DNA from: Gemmatimonadaceae bacterium | GTDB taxonomy: Bacteria > Gemmatimonadota > Gemmatimonadetes > Gemmatimonadales > Gemmatimonadaceae | NCBI GenBank assembly: GCA_019186945.1 | Contig: JABAQJ010000002.1 | Coordinates: 275,897-339,896 of the forward strand | Length of the DNA stretch: 64,000 bases | Direction of reading: 5' to 3' | In this document: positions 43,932 to 53,148 of the stretch, in pieces | Position numbering within the stretch: the stretch's first letter is position 1 | Layout of the letters: every line of letters starts with the position of its first letter | Program-made: the position numbers and the translations under genes | Notes under the pieces: model-generated | Database searches by the model: none | What the model was told of the DNA's origin: nothing | What the model saw: only the letters and a program-made list of their open reading frames with translations

Positions 43932-45958
43932 CCCGCTGCTCCTCCAACGACGTGCCCGACCGGCGGTCGCCCCTCGTCACGTCGAAGGCCTTCGGCCGCC
44001 GGTGCCACCGCCCGCTTCCGTGCGGGAAGCGCCGCGACGATCGCACCGAAACAGATGACGAATCCCCCGAACCAGATCCACGGCACCAGCGGTTCGAGAA
44101 TCACTCGAATCGTCGCCTGCGATCCGTCCGGCTGGAAGGCCATCAGGCTCATGTAGATGTCGCCGGTCACGCGGCTACGCACGGCCGGCGTCGGCACCGG
44201 CTGCTGCGACGTCGGATAGAAGTTCATCCGCGGTTCGAGTTCGCCCAGCCTCGCAGCGCCTCGCGAAATGGAGACGGTTGCCCCAATCACCTGACGCTGC
44301 GGTTCCTCTCTGCCCCAGATATCGTCCAGCGTGAATGTAAGGCCAGCGCGTTGCGTACTCGCACCCTTCCTGAGTGTCGCTTCGTGCTCGACCTTGAACG
44401 CGGACGAGGCCGTGACGCCGAGCGTGACGAGGATGACGCCAAGGTGGGCGAGGTAGCCTCCGTATCGACGGCGATTGCCGGCGGTCAGCCGACCGAGCGC
44501 GACCAGCCATCCCTCGCCGTGCGCCGCCCGGCGCGCCGCCGCCCCGCTGACGAATTCGCGCACATTGGCAACCGCCGCAAAGCCAGCGAACGCGAACGCC
44601 AGATACGCGTACAGACCACGCGTGCCGGCCACGAGCGCCAGGACTGCAGCAACGACGGCACCGATGGCCGGTGGTATGAGCTGGCGGCGGACCACGGCCT
44701 CGGATGCGCGTCTCCACGGCAATGCCGGCCCGACACCCATCAAGAAGAGCAGGGCCACGCACATCGGCAGCGTCATGCGATTGAAGAACGGCTCCCCGAC
44801 GGACACCTTCACCCCGCGCATCGCTTCGGCGACCAGCGGATAGAGCGTTCCCACCAGCACCGTGACCGAGAAAGCCGTGAGGAACAGGTTGTTCAGCAGA
44901 AAGACGGACTCACGTGACACCGCGGAATCGAGCTGGCCGGTGGACTTGAGCGAATCCGACGCCCCTGCCACCATCGTCAGCGATGCCACCAGCACCACTG
45001 CGATGAAGCCAAGGAAGTAGTAGCCGATCGGTCCCTGCGAGAACGCGTGAACGCTCGACAGCACGCCGCTGCGTGTGAGGAAGGTGCCGAGTATCGTCAG
45101 CACGAACGTGCCGACGATCAGGTTGAGGTTCCAGACGCGCAGCATGCCTCGTCGCTCCTGCACCATGACAGAATGCAGAAAAGCCGTGGCGGTCAGCCAT
45201 GGGATGAACGACGCGTTCTCGACCGGATCCCACGCCCAGTAACCGCCCCAGCCCAGCACTTCGTACGACCACCACATGCCGGCGACGATCGCGGCCGTCA
45301 GGAACATCCAGGCCATCAGCGTCCAGCGCCGCGTCAGCCGGATCCAGTCATCCCGCCCGACTTCGCCAGAGAGCATCGCGCCGACCGCGAACGAAAACGG
45401 CACGGTCATTCCGACATAACCCAGGTACAACAGCGGCGGGTGCACCGCCATCAGGATGTGGTTCTGCAGCAGCGGATTCGGGCCGGGGCCATCTGGCGGA
45501 ATCGGAAACACCGGCGTGAACGGATTCGCGGGTCCGACCAGCAGCACGAGGAAGAACGTGGACACGATCAGCAGCGTCATGCCGGCATATGGCACCATCG
45601 CTCCCACTCGGTCCCGATTCTGATGGATGACCGCGGCCGCGTAAAGCAGCAGCACGAGCGCCCAAAACAGGATCGATCCCTCCAGCGCACCCCAGAGCGA
45701 GATGACGGTGAAGAACAGCGGCGTCGCACGACTCCCCACCTGCGCCACATAACCCACGCTGAAATCGTGGCTGACGAGTGCGTACACCATCGCCAGCGTC
45801 GCCACGGCCACGAGGCCCGCTGTCGTGTACAGCGCGGCGTAGCCGGCACGGAGCAGGTCGGCTCGCTGGCGGCGCGCCCCCACGCCTAACGAAATAGCGC
45901 CAAAGATCGCCGCGCCAAGCGCGACGATCAGCGCGTCCAACCCGACGAGTCGGGTCAC
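43928..45958 (-). CDS. ccmF: Heme lyase subunit CcmF
   Basis: A 676-residue polytopic membrane protein, the normal CcmF size, with the WWD domain GMWWSYEVLGWGGYWAWDPVE at about 225-246, the preceding PPLLYLGYVG and many membrane helices. CcmF with CcmH attaches heme to CXXCH cysteines. The start is GTG 45958 (GTGA overlap with ccmE); residues open further upstream are the antisense of no known domain and overlap ccmE. The C-terminal periplasmic part (RVTGDIYMSLMAF) is intact. Confidence 0.95.
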   Translation of the reverse strand: MTRLVGLDALIVALGAAIFGAISLGVGARRQRADLLRAGYAALYTTAGLVAVATLAMVYALVSHDFSVGYVAQVGSRATPLFFTVISLWGALEGSILFWALVLLLYAAAVIHQNRDRVGAMVPYAGMTLLIVSTFFLVLLVGPANPFTPVFPIPPDGPGPNPLLQNHILMAVHPPLLYLGYVGMTVPFSFAVGAMLSGEVGRDDWIRLTRRWTLMAWMFLTAAIVAGMWWSYEVLGWGGYWAWDPVENASFIPWLTATAFLHSVMVQERRGMLRVWNLNLIVGTFVLTILGTFLTRSGVLSSVHAFSQGPIGYYFLGFIAVVLVASLTMVAGASDSLKSTGQLDSAVSRESVFLLNNLFLTAFSVTVLVGTLYPLVAEAMRGVKVSVGEPFFNRMTLPMCVALLFLMGVGPALPWRRASEAVVRRQLIPPAIGAVVAAVLALVAGTRGLYAYLAFAFAGFAAVANVREFVSGAAARRAAHGEGWLVALGRLTAGNRRRYGGYLAHLGVILVTLGVTASSAFKVEHEATLRKGASTQRAGLTFTLDDIWGREEPQRQVIGATVSISRGAARLGELEPRMNFYPTSQQPVPTPAVRSRVTGDIYMSLMAFQPDGSQATIRVILEPLVPWIWFGGFVICFGAIVAALPARKRAVAPAAEGLRRDEGRPPVGHVVGGAAG

Positions 45959-46413
45959 GACTTCGATTCCTTGATGAGGGTCTTGTACATCTCGCCGGGG
46001 CTCTCGCCCGGCTTGGGCGGATGGTACTCGTTCGAGTGCTTGATCATGAGATTCGACGACTCGAAGACGCCGTCGCGCCGGTAGCGTCCCTCGACGACGA
46101 CACCCATGCCATCGCGAAACATCTGCGGCGGTGCGCCCTTCGAGTGCACCGTGACACTCCCCTCCCCGTCGTTCACCACAAACCGCAGGTCCAGCTTGTC
46201 CGCGTCCCACTTCACCGAACCTGGCGCCACCATCCCGCCCAACCTCACGGGGATGTCATAACCCTTCTCTCCCTTCGCCAGCAACTCTTTCGGGGTCAGG
46301 AAGAACACCACGTTCTTGTCCAGGCCGCCGACCATCAGGTATCCGAACACGCCAAGCACGATCGTCGCCGCGATCGTGAACGTCGCACGCTTCCTTCCCG
46401 ATACGTTACTCAT
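45955..46413 (-). CDS. ccmE: Heme chaperone CcmE
   Basis: A 152-residue protein with one N-terminal membrane helix and the OB-fold domain (VRLGGMVAPGSVKWD, FVVNDGEGSVTVHSKGAPPQMFRDGMGVVVEG). The covalent heme site is the HxxxY motif HSNEY (His126, Tyr130) followed by HPPKP. It carries heme from CcmC to CcmF. It overlaps ccmD and ccmF by four bases. Confidence 0.95.
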   Translation of the reverse strand: MSNVSGRKRATFTIAATIVLGVFGYLMVGGLDKNVVFFLTPKELLAKGEKGYDIPVRLGGMVAPGSVKWDADKLDLRFVVNDGEGSVTVHSKGAPPQMFRDGMGVVVEGRYRRDGVFESSNLMIKHSNEYHPPKPGESPGEMYKTLIKESKS

Positions 46414-46568
46414 GAGTCTCTCCTGCTCTCTCCTGCGCCATTCCGTTCTGTATAGCGCGCCGCCGCACGGCGCGTCGATCGCAGCAAGTGGATGCCGTAG
46501 CCGATCAGCGCGATCCAGGTGACCGCGTATGCCGCAACAATGTATCCAGCCGTGTTCGTTTCAGGCAT
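46410..46568 (-). CDS. ccmD: Small heme exporter subunit CcmD
   Basis: A 52-residue frame, short enough to be missed, lies exactly between ccmC and ccmE. Its sequence begins MPETNTAGYIVAAYAVTWIA and has one membrane helix (about 9-30, ending in IHLLR), then a charged C-terminus. The length, the single helix with Ala-Tyr-Ala-Val-Thr and the site between ccmC and ccmE are those of CcmD, which stabilises the CcmC-heme-CcmE complex. It overlaps ccmC by eight bases and ccmE by four. Confidence 0.85.
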   Translation of the reverse strand: MPETNTAGYIVAAYAVTWIALIGYGIHLLRSTRRAAARYTERNGAGESRRDS

Positions 46569-47283
46569 GCACCGGTTCTCCCGCCATGATAGCCCGCTCT
46601 TCCTCGCGCTCCAGTTCCCGCTCCCAGCGAAGCGCGCGGTAACGCGTCATGATGAAGTAGATAGTCAGTAGCATGAACGCGATCGCGTTGAGTCGCAGTC
46701 CCAGCACGTAGTTCGGATCGACGGTGCTTGGACTGGACTGCGGTTGATGCAGCGTACGCCACCACTTCACGGACATGTAGACGATCGGCACGTTGAGCGC
46801 GCCGAGAATGCCGACCACGGCGCTCCACTGGGCCCGCCGCTCGCTATCCTCGACGAAGCTCCGCAGCGACAAATAGCCAACGAACACCAGCAACAGGACG
46901 GCGGTCGAGGTCAGCCGGGCGTCCCACGTCCACCAGATGCCCCACGTCGGTCGCGCCCAGATCGATCCCAGCGCCAACGTCAGGGCGGTGAGCACCGCGC
47001 CCACTTCGGCGGCGGCTGCCGCCAGCAGGTCGTGGCGCTCCCGCCCCTTCCACAGGTAGAGCAGACTCGCGATCGCGGTAACGAAGAACGCAATCATCAT
47101 GTTCCAGGCCGCGGCCACATGCACATACATGATCTTCTGCAGGTGTCCCATGTCCCGATCCGGGGGGCTGATCGCGAACCCGATGACCTGGGCGGCGATC
47201 AGAAACGCGAGCGACGCGATGCCGAACCATCGAAAGGGCATGGCGCCGTCAGGCGGCGGAACGGCGGACTCTCGATCGGCCAT
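46561..47283 (-). CDS. ccmC: Heme handling protein CcmC
   Basis: A 240-residue protein with six membrane helices and the tryptophan-rich WWD motif IWWTWDARLTS at 116-126. External heme-ligand histidines are likely His55 (IMYVHVAAAW) and the one in LHQPQSS. CcmC presents heme to CcmE. It follows ccmB by three bases and overlaps ccmD. Confidence 0.94.
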   Translation of the reverse strand: MADRESAVPPPDGAMPFRWFGIASLAFLIAAQVIGFAISPPDRDMGHLQKIMYVHVAAAWNMMIAFFVTAIASLLYLWKGRERHDLLAAAAAEVGAVLTALTLALGSIWARPTWGIWWTWDARLTSTAVLLLVFVGYLSLRSFVEDSERRAQWSAVVGILGALNVPIVYMSVKWWRTLHQPQSSPSTVDPNYVLGLRLNAIAFMLLTIYFIMTRYRALRWERELEREEERAIMAGEPVHA

Positions 47284-47286
47284 GGA

Positions 47287-47973
47287 TCAGACCTCGATGA
47301 CGAATTCGAACGCAACCACAGGAGCAACCACGAACAGCACGTCGAACGCGCCGAGCAGTCTGAGCCAAGCGCCACTGTCACGCATGGGATCGCCGGCAAG
47401 GAGCGACGTGGACGCCTCGGTCGCGGCCAGCAGCACCGGCACGAGCATGGGGAAAAGCAGCAGCGGCAGCAGCACTTCGCGAGCACGACTGCGACTGGCC
47501 ATGGCCGCGTAGAACGTACCTAACGACACGAAACCGACGCTGCCGAGGACGAGCACCGCCAGCTGCGCAGGCCATCCGGGCGGCAGCGCGACGTGAAACA
47601 GGATCATCGCTACCGGTACCACGATCGCCTCCACCAGCAGCACGAAAGCGAGGTTGGCAAGGAACTTTCCGACGAATATGGTCCAGCGCGGCGCCGGAAA
47701 CAGCAACAGGGTCTCCAGCGCCCCGCTCTCCAGTTCGAGCTGGTACGAACGGTTGAACGCCAGCACGCCGCTGAACAGGATCGCCAGCCAGAGCGCACCG
47801 GCGGCCGCCTCGCGCAACGCGTCCGCATCGGGGCCTAACGCGAACCCGAACAGCAGCAGGATCAGGATGCCAAGAAACGCGACCGCGTTGAAACCGGCCT
47901 TCGTCCGGCGCTCGGAAGTCAGATCCTTCCATACGATGATGCGCACACGACGCCAATCGTCGCGCCACGACAT
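47287..47973 (-). CDS. ccmB: ABC transporter permease CcmB
   Basis: A 228-residue membrane protein with six hydrophobic segments and the CcmB opening VWKDLTSERRTKAGFNAV, then LELESGALETLLLFPAPR and PLLLFPMLVPVLLAA. With CcmA it releases holo-CcmE from CcmC by ATP hydrolysis. ATG 47973 follows GGAG by seven bases and overlaps the ccmA stop by one base; a GTG four codons upstream is also possible. Confidence 0.93.
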   Translation of the reverse strand: MSWRDDWRRVRIIVWKDLTSERRTKAGFNAVAFLGILILLLFGFALGPDADALREAAAGALWLAILFSGVLAFNRSYQLELESGALETLLLFPAPRWTIFVGKFLANLAFVLLVEAIVVPVAMILFHVALPPGWPAQLAVLVLGSVGFVSLGTFYAAMASRSRAREVLLPLLLFPMLVPVLLAATEASTSLLAGDPMRDSGAWLRLLGAFDVLFVVAPVVAFEFVIEV

Positions 47974-48662
47974 CAGGCACTCCACGCCGCATGCCGCACC
48001 GGCGCCCGCGCTCCTTCCTCCGACAGCAGCGCACCCTGCGCCAACTGGATAGCCCGGTCGAGAACGTCTTCCGCCTGGCGTCGATCGTGCAACACCACCA
48101 GGGCCGACCCGCCCCGCGCACGAGTCTCCTCGATCACCGTATGCAGCAGCGCCACTCCTTCGGCGTCGAAATTGTTGAACGGCTCGTCGAGTAGCAGCAG
48201 GCGCGGCCGGCAGAGCAGCAGCCTGCCAAGCGCCAACCGGCGTTGCATACCGGCCGAAAAACCGCGCGTGCGCTCATCGGCCACCGACGCCAGGCCAACA
48301 CGCGACAAGGTCGCGTCCAGATCCCTCACCGGAAGCCCGGACATCACCGCGGCAAATCGCAGGTTCTCCCGCGCCGTGAGATCGTCGTAGTTCCCCGGCG
48401 AGTGGGCAAGGAAGCCGACCATGCCGCGCACGGCGTCCGGCGACCGAAGCAGGTCGTGCCCGAACACGGCGCCCCGACCCAGTGTTGGACGCAACGCCGT
48501 GCTGATGACCCGTAGCAACGTGCTCTTGCCGCTCCCGTTGTGACCGAGTATCCCCACCACCTCGCCGGGCATCACCGCGAAGCTGATACCGCGCAGCGCC
48601 CACCGCCGCCCGAAGCGACGCGAGATGCCCTGCACTTCCACTGCCGCCGACGACATGGTCAT
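47973..48662 (-). CDS. ccmA: ABC transporter ATPase CcmA
   Basis: A 229-residue ATPase: Walker A GHNGSGKST at 40-48, signature FSAGMQRR, Walker B LLLLDEPFNNFD and switch His in VVLHDRR. Order and overlap with ccmB identify it as CcmA. It is the first gene of the ccmABCDEFGH operon, all transcribed leftward. Confidence 0.94.
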   Translation of the reverse strand: MTMSSAAVEVQGISRRFGRRWALRGISFAVMPGEVVGILGHNGSGKSTLLRVISTALRPTLGRGAVFGHDLLRSPDAVRGMVGFLAHSPGNYDDLTARENLRFAAVMSGLPVRDLDATLSRVGLASVADERTRGFSAGMQRRLALGRLLLCRPRLLLLDEPFNNFDAEGVALLHTVIEETRARGGSALVVLHDRRQAEDVLDRAIQLAQGALLSEEGARAPVRHAAWSA

Positions 48663-48942
48663 GTCATCGACGCCAGCGACATCGCACGGCCACCGATGCT
48701 GTTACCACGTGGCACCCTGGTGATCATCAAGTCAGCCTGATTCGTTTGCCGTGAGCGCTTTCGGACCTGGGACGGCCAGCCTATATAAGGTATCGCCGCG
48801 ACACGATGGAAACGAAACACCGAGGGTGCTCCGAGCTACCCAACCTGGCAGGCAGCTCGGCCGGGGCCATCGGGAGCCTTCGACGGCCATGCCAGCTTGA
48901 CCCTGACTCTCCAGACGCGCAGACGTTTATGCAGGTGAGCCA
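48663..48942. promoter_or_regulatory. Divergent region between ccmA and corA
   Basis: 280 bases between the leftward ccm operon and rightward corA. An AT-rich island CTATATAAGG (48781-48790) stands out in the GC-rich background and may be a -10 element; a TTTCGG 17 bases before TATATA could be a weak -35 for a rightward promoter. No gene seen. Confidence 0.35.
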
Positions 48943-49998
48943 TTGAGCGATCCGATCCGCACGAACGATCCGCAATCGAATGACCGGCACGCGCCGGCAA
49001 TTCCAAGTCCGGACATGCGCCTGCCACGAACCGTATTCGTGAATGCCGCCGGCGTGCTGAGCCGAGACCTGCCGCTCAAGGAATTGATCGAGTGCCGAAC
49101 ACACGTCGACGGCAGGCTTTGGGTCGACATAGACACTACCAGCCGCCAGCAGGTCGCCATGCTCGACAAGGTCTTCAATTTCCACCCCTTGGCCATTGAA
49201 GACGTCCTCAATCCAAACAGTCGACCCAAGGTCGAGCCCTACGACGGCTACCTCTTCATCGCACTCAGGGTGGTGCGGTTCTGCGACGACACCTCCGACC
49301 CATACGACTTCGAGACCGCGAACCTCTGCTTCTTCCTTGGCCCGAACTTCCTCGTCACCGCCCACGCGGGCAGCTCGCCGCATGTCGACAGCGTGATGGA
49401 TCTTGCGCTGCGGAACCCGGACGTCGTCGGTCGCGGGGCAGCTCGCTTGGCACATCACCTGATGGACGCAGCGGTCGACGCGTTCTTCCCGATCATCGAT
49501 CGCGTGGACGATTTCATCGACTCTCTCGAAGAACGGGTGTTCGCCGCCTTCGACGAGGAAGCGCTGCGGGACATCTTCGCGGTGAAACGGATGGTGCTGT
49601 CCCTCCGAAGGTACCTCGCACCACAGCGCGAGATCTTCAACGTGCTGACCAACCGGCCGTCGCCATTGCTCAGTGTCGATATCCAGCTCTACTACCGCGA
49701 CATCTACGACCACATGCTGCGGATCAACGACTCCCTCGATACCTATCGGGATCTGTTGAGCTCGACGATGGAGAGTTACCTGTCGCAGGTCTCGAACCGA
49801 TTGAACCTGGTCAGCAAGGGCCTCGCTCTGGTGGCCACGTTGAGCGTGCCATTCGTCGTGGTGAGCGGAATGTGGGGGATGAACTTCGGCCGCATTCCAC
49901 TCTCCGATCACCCCTACGGGTTCGAAATCATGCTGGTGGCACAGTTGGCGTTAGGCGCCCTGCTCATCGGGATCCTCAAGTCGCGCAAGTGGCTGTAG
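48943..49998 (+). CDS. corA: CorA-family magnesium/cobalt transporter
   Basis: A 351-residue protein with a long N-terminal cytoplasmic part (WVDIDTTSRQQVAMLDKVFNFHPLAIEDVLN is the family pattern), a helical stalk (RLNLVSKGLALVATLSVPFVVVSGMWGMNFGRIPL) and two C-terminal membrane helices with the signature GMN. It forms a pentameric Mg2+/Co2+ channel in the inner membrane. The TTG start at 48943 has AGGTGA five to six bases upstream; an ATG at 49015 is a second choice. It stands alone. Confidence 0.9.
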   Translation: MSDPIRTNDPQSNDRHAPAIPSPDMRLPRTVFVNAAGVLSRDLPLKELIECRTHVDGRLWVDIDTTSRQQVAMLDKVFNFHPLAIEDVLNPNSRPKVEPYDGYLFIALRVVRFCDDTSDPYDFETANLCFFLGPNFLVTAHAGSSPHVDSVMDLALRNPDVVGRGAARLAHHLMDAAVDAFFPIIDRVDDFIDSLEERVFAAFDEEALRDIFAVKRMVLSLRRYLAPQREIFNVLTNRPSPLLSVDIQLYYRDIYDHMLRINDSLDTYRDLLSSTMESYLSQVSNRLNLVSKGLALVATLSVPFVVVSGMWGMNFGRIPLSDHPYGFEIMLVAQLALGALLIGILKSRKWL

Positions 49999-50095
49999 TT
50001 CGGCGGCGAATCGCACGGCCCCAGTCGCCTGCCAGCATGCGGGGAGGAATCCCGGTGGCCGATGCGAGCGGGGCTTTCTCCCGACGCACAACGAG

Positions 50096-51088
50096 TCACG
50101 GAAGCGGCCCGCGCCACGCACTCAGGCCGAGTTCCACCAGCAAAGCGAGCATCGCGAGCGCCAGCGGCCAGCGATAGAGTTCGCCGTACTGCGTGTGGAC
50201 GCGCGTGCGAACCGGTGTGCGTTCGAGGCGATCGATCTCCTCCGTGATCCGCTGGAGCGCCGCCGCATCGCGTGCGCGGAAATACCGTCCACCGGTCCGT
50301 CCCGCGACCTCGGTCAACAACGAGTCGTCGATCTCGACCTGTCGGTTCTCATAACGCAACCCGAACACGCCTCGGCCGACGGGAACGGGCGCCATGCCTT
50401 CGGTCCCCACGCCGATGGCGTAGATCCGGATACCGAATGCCGCCGCGGCCTGCGCGGCCGTTCGCGGGTCAATGGCGCCACGGTTGTTCACACCATCGGT
50501 GAGCAAGACGATGACACGCGACCGCCCAGGCGCCGAGCGCAGCCGATTGGCCGACGTCGCAATGGCCGTCCCGATCGCTGTCCCATCCTCCAACTGGCCT
50601 GGCTGCAGGTTATCCACCGCCGCGAGGATGACGGGATAATCGGTCGTGAGCGGAACCTGCGTGAGCGCCTCTCCTGAGAAGGCTACGACGCCAATCCGGT
50701 CGCTGGTACGCATCCGGATGAACTGTTTCACTTTCTCGCGCGCCACCTCGAGGCGGTTCTGCGGCTGGAAGTCCTCGGCAAGCATCGAGCTGGAAATATC
50801 GAAGGCGATGACGATGTTGATTCCTTCGCTGTTCGACTGCTCCGAGCGACCGGCGATCCGCGGGCGCGCCGCTGCAACGACCATTCCCGCAAGCGCCAAG
50901 CTCCGCAGTACCACGAGGGAGCGCGCAATGAACCGTCCTGCCCTCGGCCCGCGAACAAGGACCGGGACACGCGAGAATACGATGGCCCGTGGCTCCCGCC
51001 GGCGCCGCCACAACCACCACCAGGGCAGTACCAGCAGCACCAGGAGCAGCCAAGGGCTATGGAAGTCGATGCGTGACAGGAAGTTCAT
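50096..51088 (-). CDS. BatA-like von Willebrand factor A membrane protein
   Basis: A 330-residue protein with two N-terminal membrane helices (about 12-28 and 56-75), a VWA domain with the MIDAS motif DISSS (Asp97) followed by TDGVNN, and a C-terminal helix. It resembles BatA/BatB, parts of MoxR-AAA+ systems that aid envelope or oxidative stress tolerance. No moxR or batB is next to it, so it is either orphan or served by a distant MoxR. Its stop is convergent with corA. Confidence 0.87.
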   Translation of the reverse strand: MNFLSRIDFHSPWLLLVLLVLPWWWLWRRRREPRAIVFSRVPVLVRGPRAGRFIARSLVVLRSLALAGMVVAAARPRIAGRSEQSNSEGINIVIAFDISSSMLAEDFQPQNRLEVAREKVKQFIRMRTSDRIGVVAFSGEALTQVPLTTDYPVILAAVDNLQPGQLEDGTAIGTAIATSANRLRSAPGRSRVIVLLTDGVNNRGAIDPRTAAQAAAAFGIRIYAIGVGTEGMAPVPVGRGVFGLRYENRQVEIDDSLLTEVAGRTGGRYFRARDAAALQRITEEIDRLERTPVRTRVHTQYGELYRWPLALAMLALLVELGLSAWRGPLP

Positions 51089-51236
51089 TGAGAGGTTCGC
51101 TGGCGCGATGATACCGCTCAGGCGATCATGAGTGCGTGCGCGAGCGTCATGTCGTTGAGACGTAGAAACCGTTCAAGCGTCTTTAGTTGCGGCCGGTTGC
51201 CACGCCGCCAAACGTGCCGCTGATTTCTCGGAACAC

Positions 51237-53111
51237 ATGGGCGATCGTCGTTCACTCCTTACCGTTGTTGGTACGACGGGATTGGCGTTCTTCGCGGGCG
51301 GCGTGCTGGCTGGGACTCTGGCGGGTGCCCTTCCGTTCGCGTTGGGCCAAGTCTTGCTGTCTGGATTGCTTGCCGCAATCGGGGTTGCGCTTTGGTGGGC
51401 GTACCGTAGACCTCTTCCCGTCTTTCGGTCCATGGACGAAACCGAAATCAAGCAACGCGAATACGCTCTGTTCGAACGCCTGGCCGACCCGGTGCTGGTG
51501 GTGGACAGGGGCGGCGCGATCTCGCACGTGACCGCAGCTGCCCAGCGATCGTTGGGTCTGACTCGCGAGGCGCTGCTGGGGCGTTCGCTGGCGAGCATTG
51601 TCCACGAGGACGACGCGGACACGGTTCGATCGCTGTTGCAGAGCACAGCCGACGGGACTCGACTGGGCGCCCCACCAACCTGGCGCGTGCGTTGTCTTGA
51701 TGGCGCATGGCTCTCCGTGGAGGCCTTGGCGACGAGTCTTCTCGACGAACCGGCGATCGGTGGGATTGCGATCGCCCTGCGCGAGCGGACGATTCACGTC
51801 TCGCCGCATGGCACGCCGTCGGAGAGTGCGCTACACGATTCGGTGACTGGATTGCCCGGGCGTGCGCTCTTCCGGGACCGAGTGGTCCACGCACTGACGC
51901 GCGCGCATCGGCAGCAGCTGCCCCTGGCGGTGCTGTTCCTCGATTTCGACGATTTCCGCAGCGGAGGCGTCCGCGCGACGTTTGAACAGCTCGAACGCAT
52001 CCTCGGAGTCGTCGCGGTGCGCCTGGCAACCTGCCTGCGGGCTTCAGACAGCGCCGCGCGTCTGGAGGGTGCGCGTTTCGGTATCCTGCTGGAGGACATG
52101 TCGGACGAGAGCAACTTCGTGCAGGTAGCCGAGCGAATCGGCAAGGTGTTCGCATCGCCGATTTCGGTCGGCGGTCACCACTTCACGAGCGGCGCGAGCA
52201 TGGGGATCGCGAGCGCTGTCCCCGAGGACTCGCCCGATGACGTGATCCGGCACGCCGACGTAGCTCTGCGCTCCGCGAAGCGGCGCGGTCGCGGGGCATG
52301 TGAACTGTTCGATCCCCGAGTCCACTCCGCGGCCCTCGGCCATCGCGACCTGGAAGACGATCTCCGGAAGGCGTTGGAACGCGGCGAGTTCTCCCTGCTG
52401 TACCAGCCGATCGTGATACTTCGCAGTCGGCGGATAGCCGGTGTGGAAGCGCTGGTGCGCTGGAACCACAGAAAGCGCGGACTGATCCCGGCCGCGGCGT
52501 TCGTCCCGCTGGCGGAAGAGACCGGCCTGATCGTGCCACTGGGAAGGTGGATACTCGCGGAAGCCTGCAAGCAGTTGAGCGTGTGGCAGGATGCGATCGG
52601 GCCGGATCGCGCTCTGACGATGACCGTGAACGTAACGCCACGGCAGATTCTGCATCCGGGGTTCGTTGCCGACGTCTCCGCGGCGCTCGGGATATCCGGC
52701 ATCGAACCGCACCGGTTGGTGCTGGAGATCGGTGAGGGAGCGCTGGCGCGCAACATGGCCGACGCTCCCTCGCGCCTGAGAGAAGTACGGGCGCTGGGTG
52801 TGCGCCTCGCGATCGACGACTACGGATCGCGCAGCACGACTTTGGGCGATCCGGCGAACATCCCGGTGGACATCCTCAAGATCGATCGCAGCTACATCAG
52901 TCAGGTGACCCAACGGCCGGAGGAGCATGCGGCCACGCGCGCCATCGTCGCGTTGGGCAAGCTGAAGCAACTGCGCACGGTGGCAGAGGGCATCGAGCGC
53001 GAGGAGCAGTTGGTGGAGCTGCTGCGCTTCAAGTGCGAGTACGGACAGGGAACGTTGTTCTCGGAGCCGGTTACGGCCGATGGCCTGCTGAACATGCTGC
53101 GACTCGACTAG
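51237..53111 (+). CDS. EAL-domain c-di-GMP phosphodiesterase with degenerate GGDEF domain
   Basis: A 624-residue protein: membrane helices at about 9-30 and 33-55, a PAS domain (80-185), a GGDEF domain (200-355) and an EAL domain (370-624). The GGDEF signature reads LEGARF (276-281), so cyclase activity is unlikely. The EAL domain keeps the catalytic set: EALVRW (Glu404), Asn465 in NVTPRQ, Glu497, Asp527-Asp528 in DDYG, Lys548 in LKID and Glu584 in AEGIE. It should therefore degrade c-di-GMP, with the PAS and GGDEF parts as sensors. It is encoded alone. Confidence 0.9.
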   Translation: MGDRRSLLTVVGTTGLAFFAGGVLAGTLAGALPFALGQVLLSGLLAAIGVALWWAYRRPLPVFRSMDETEIKQREYALFERLADPVLVVDRGGAISHVTAAAQRSLGLTREALLGRSLASIVHEDDADTVRSLLQSTADGTRLGAPPTWRVRCLDGAWLSVEALATSLLDEPAIGGIAIALRERTIHVSPHGTPSESALHDSVTGLPGRALFRDRVVHALTRAHRQQLPLAVLFLDFDDFRSGGVRATFEQLERILGVVAVRLATCLRASDSAARLEGARFGILLEDMSDESNFVQVAERIGKVFASPISVGGHHFTSGASMGIASAVPEDSPDDVIRHADVALRSAKRRGRGACELFDPRVHSAALGHRDLEDDLRKALERGEFSLLYQPIVILRSRRIAGVEALVRWNHRKRGLIPAAAFVPLAEETGLIVPLGRWILAEACKQLSVWQDAIGPDRALTMTVNVTPRQILHPGFVADVSAALGISGIEPHRLVLEIGEGALARNMADAPSRLREVRALGVRLAIDDYGSRSTTLGDPANIPVDILKIDRSYISQVTQRPEEHAATRAIVALGKLKQLRTVAEGIEREEQLVELLRFKCEYGQGTLFSEPVTADGLLNMLRLD

Positions 53112-53148
53112 CGATCGCGACGCAGCGACCGCCGATGGCGCGAATCGT

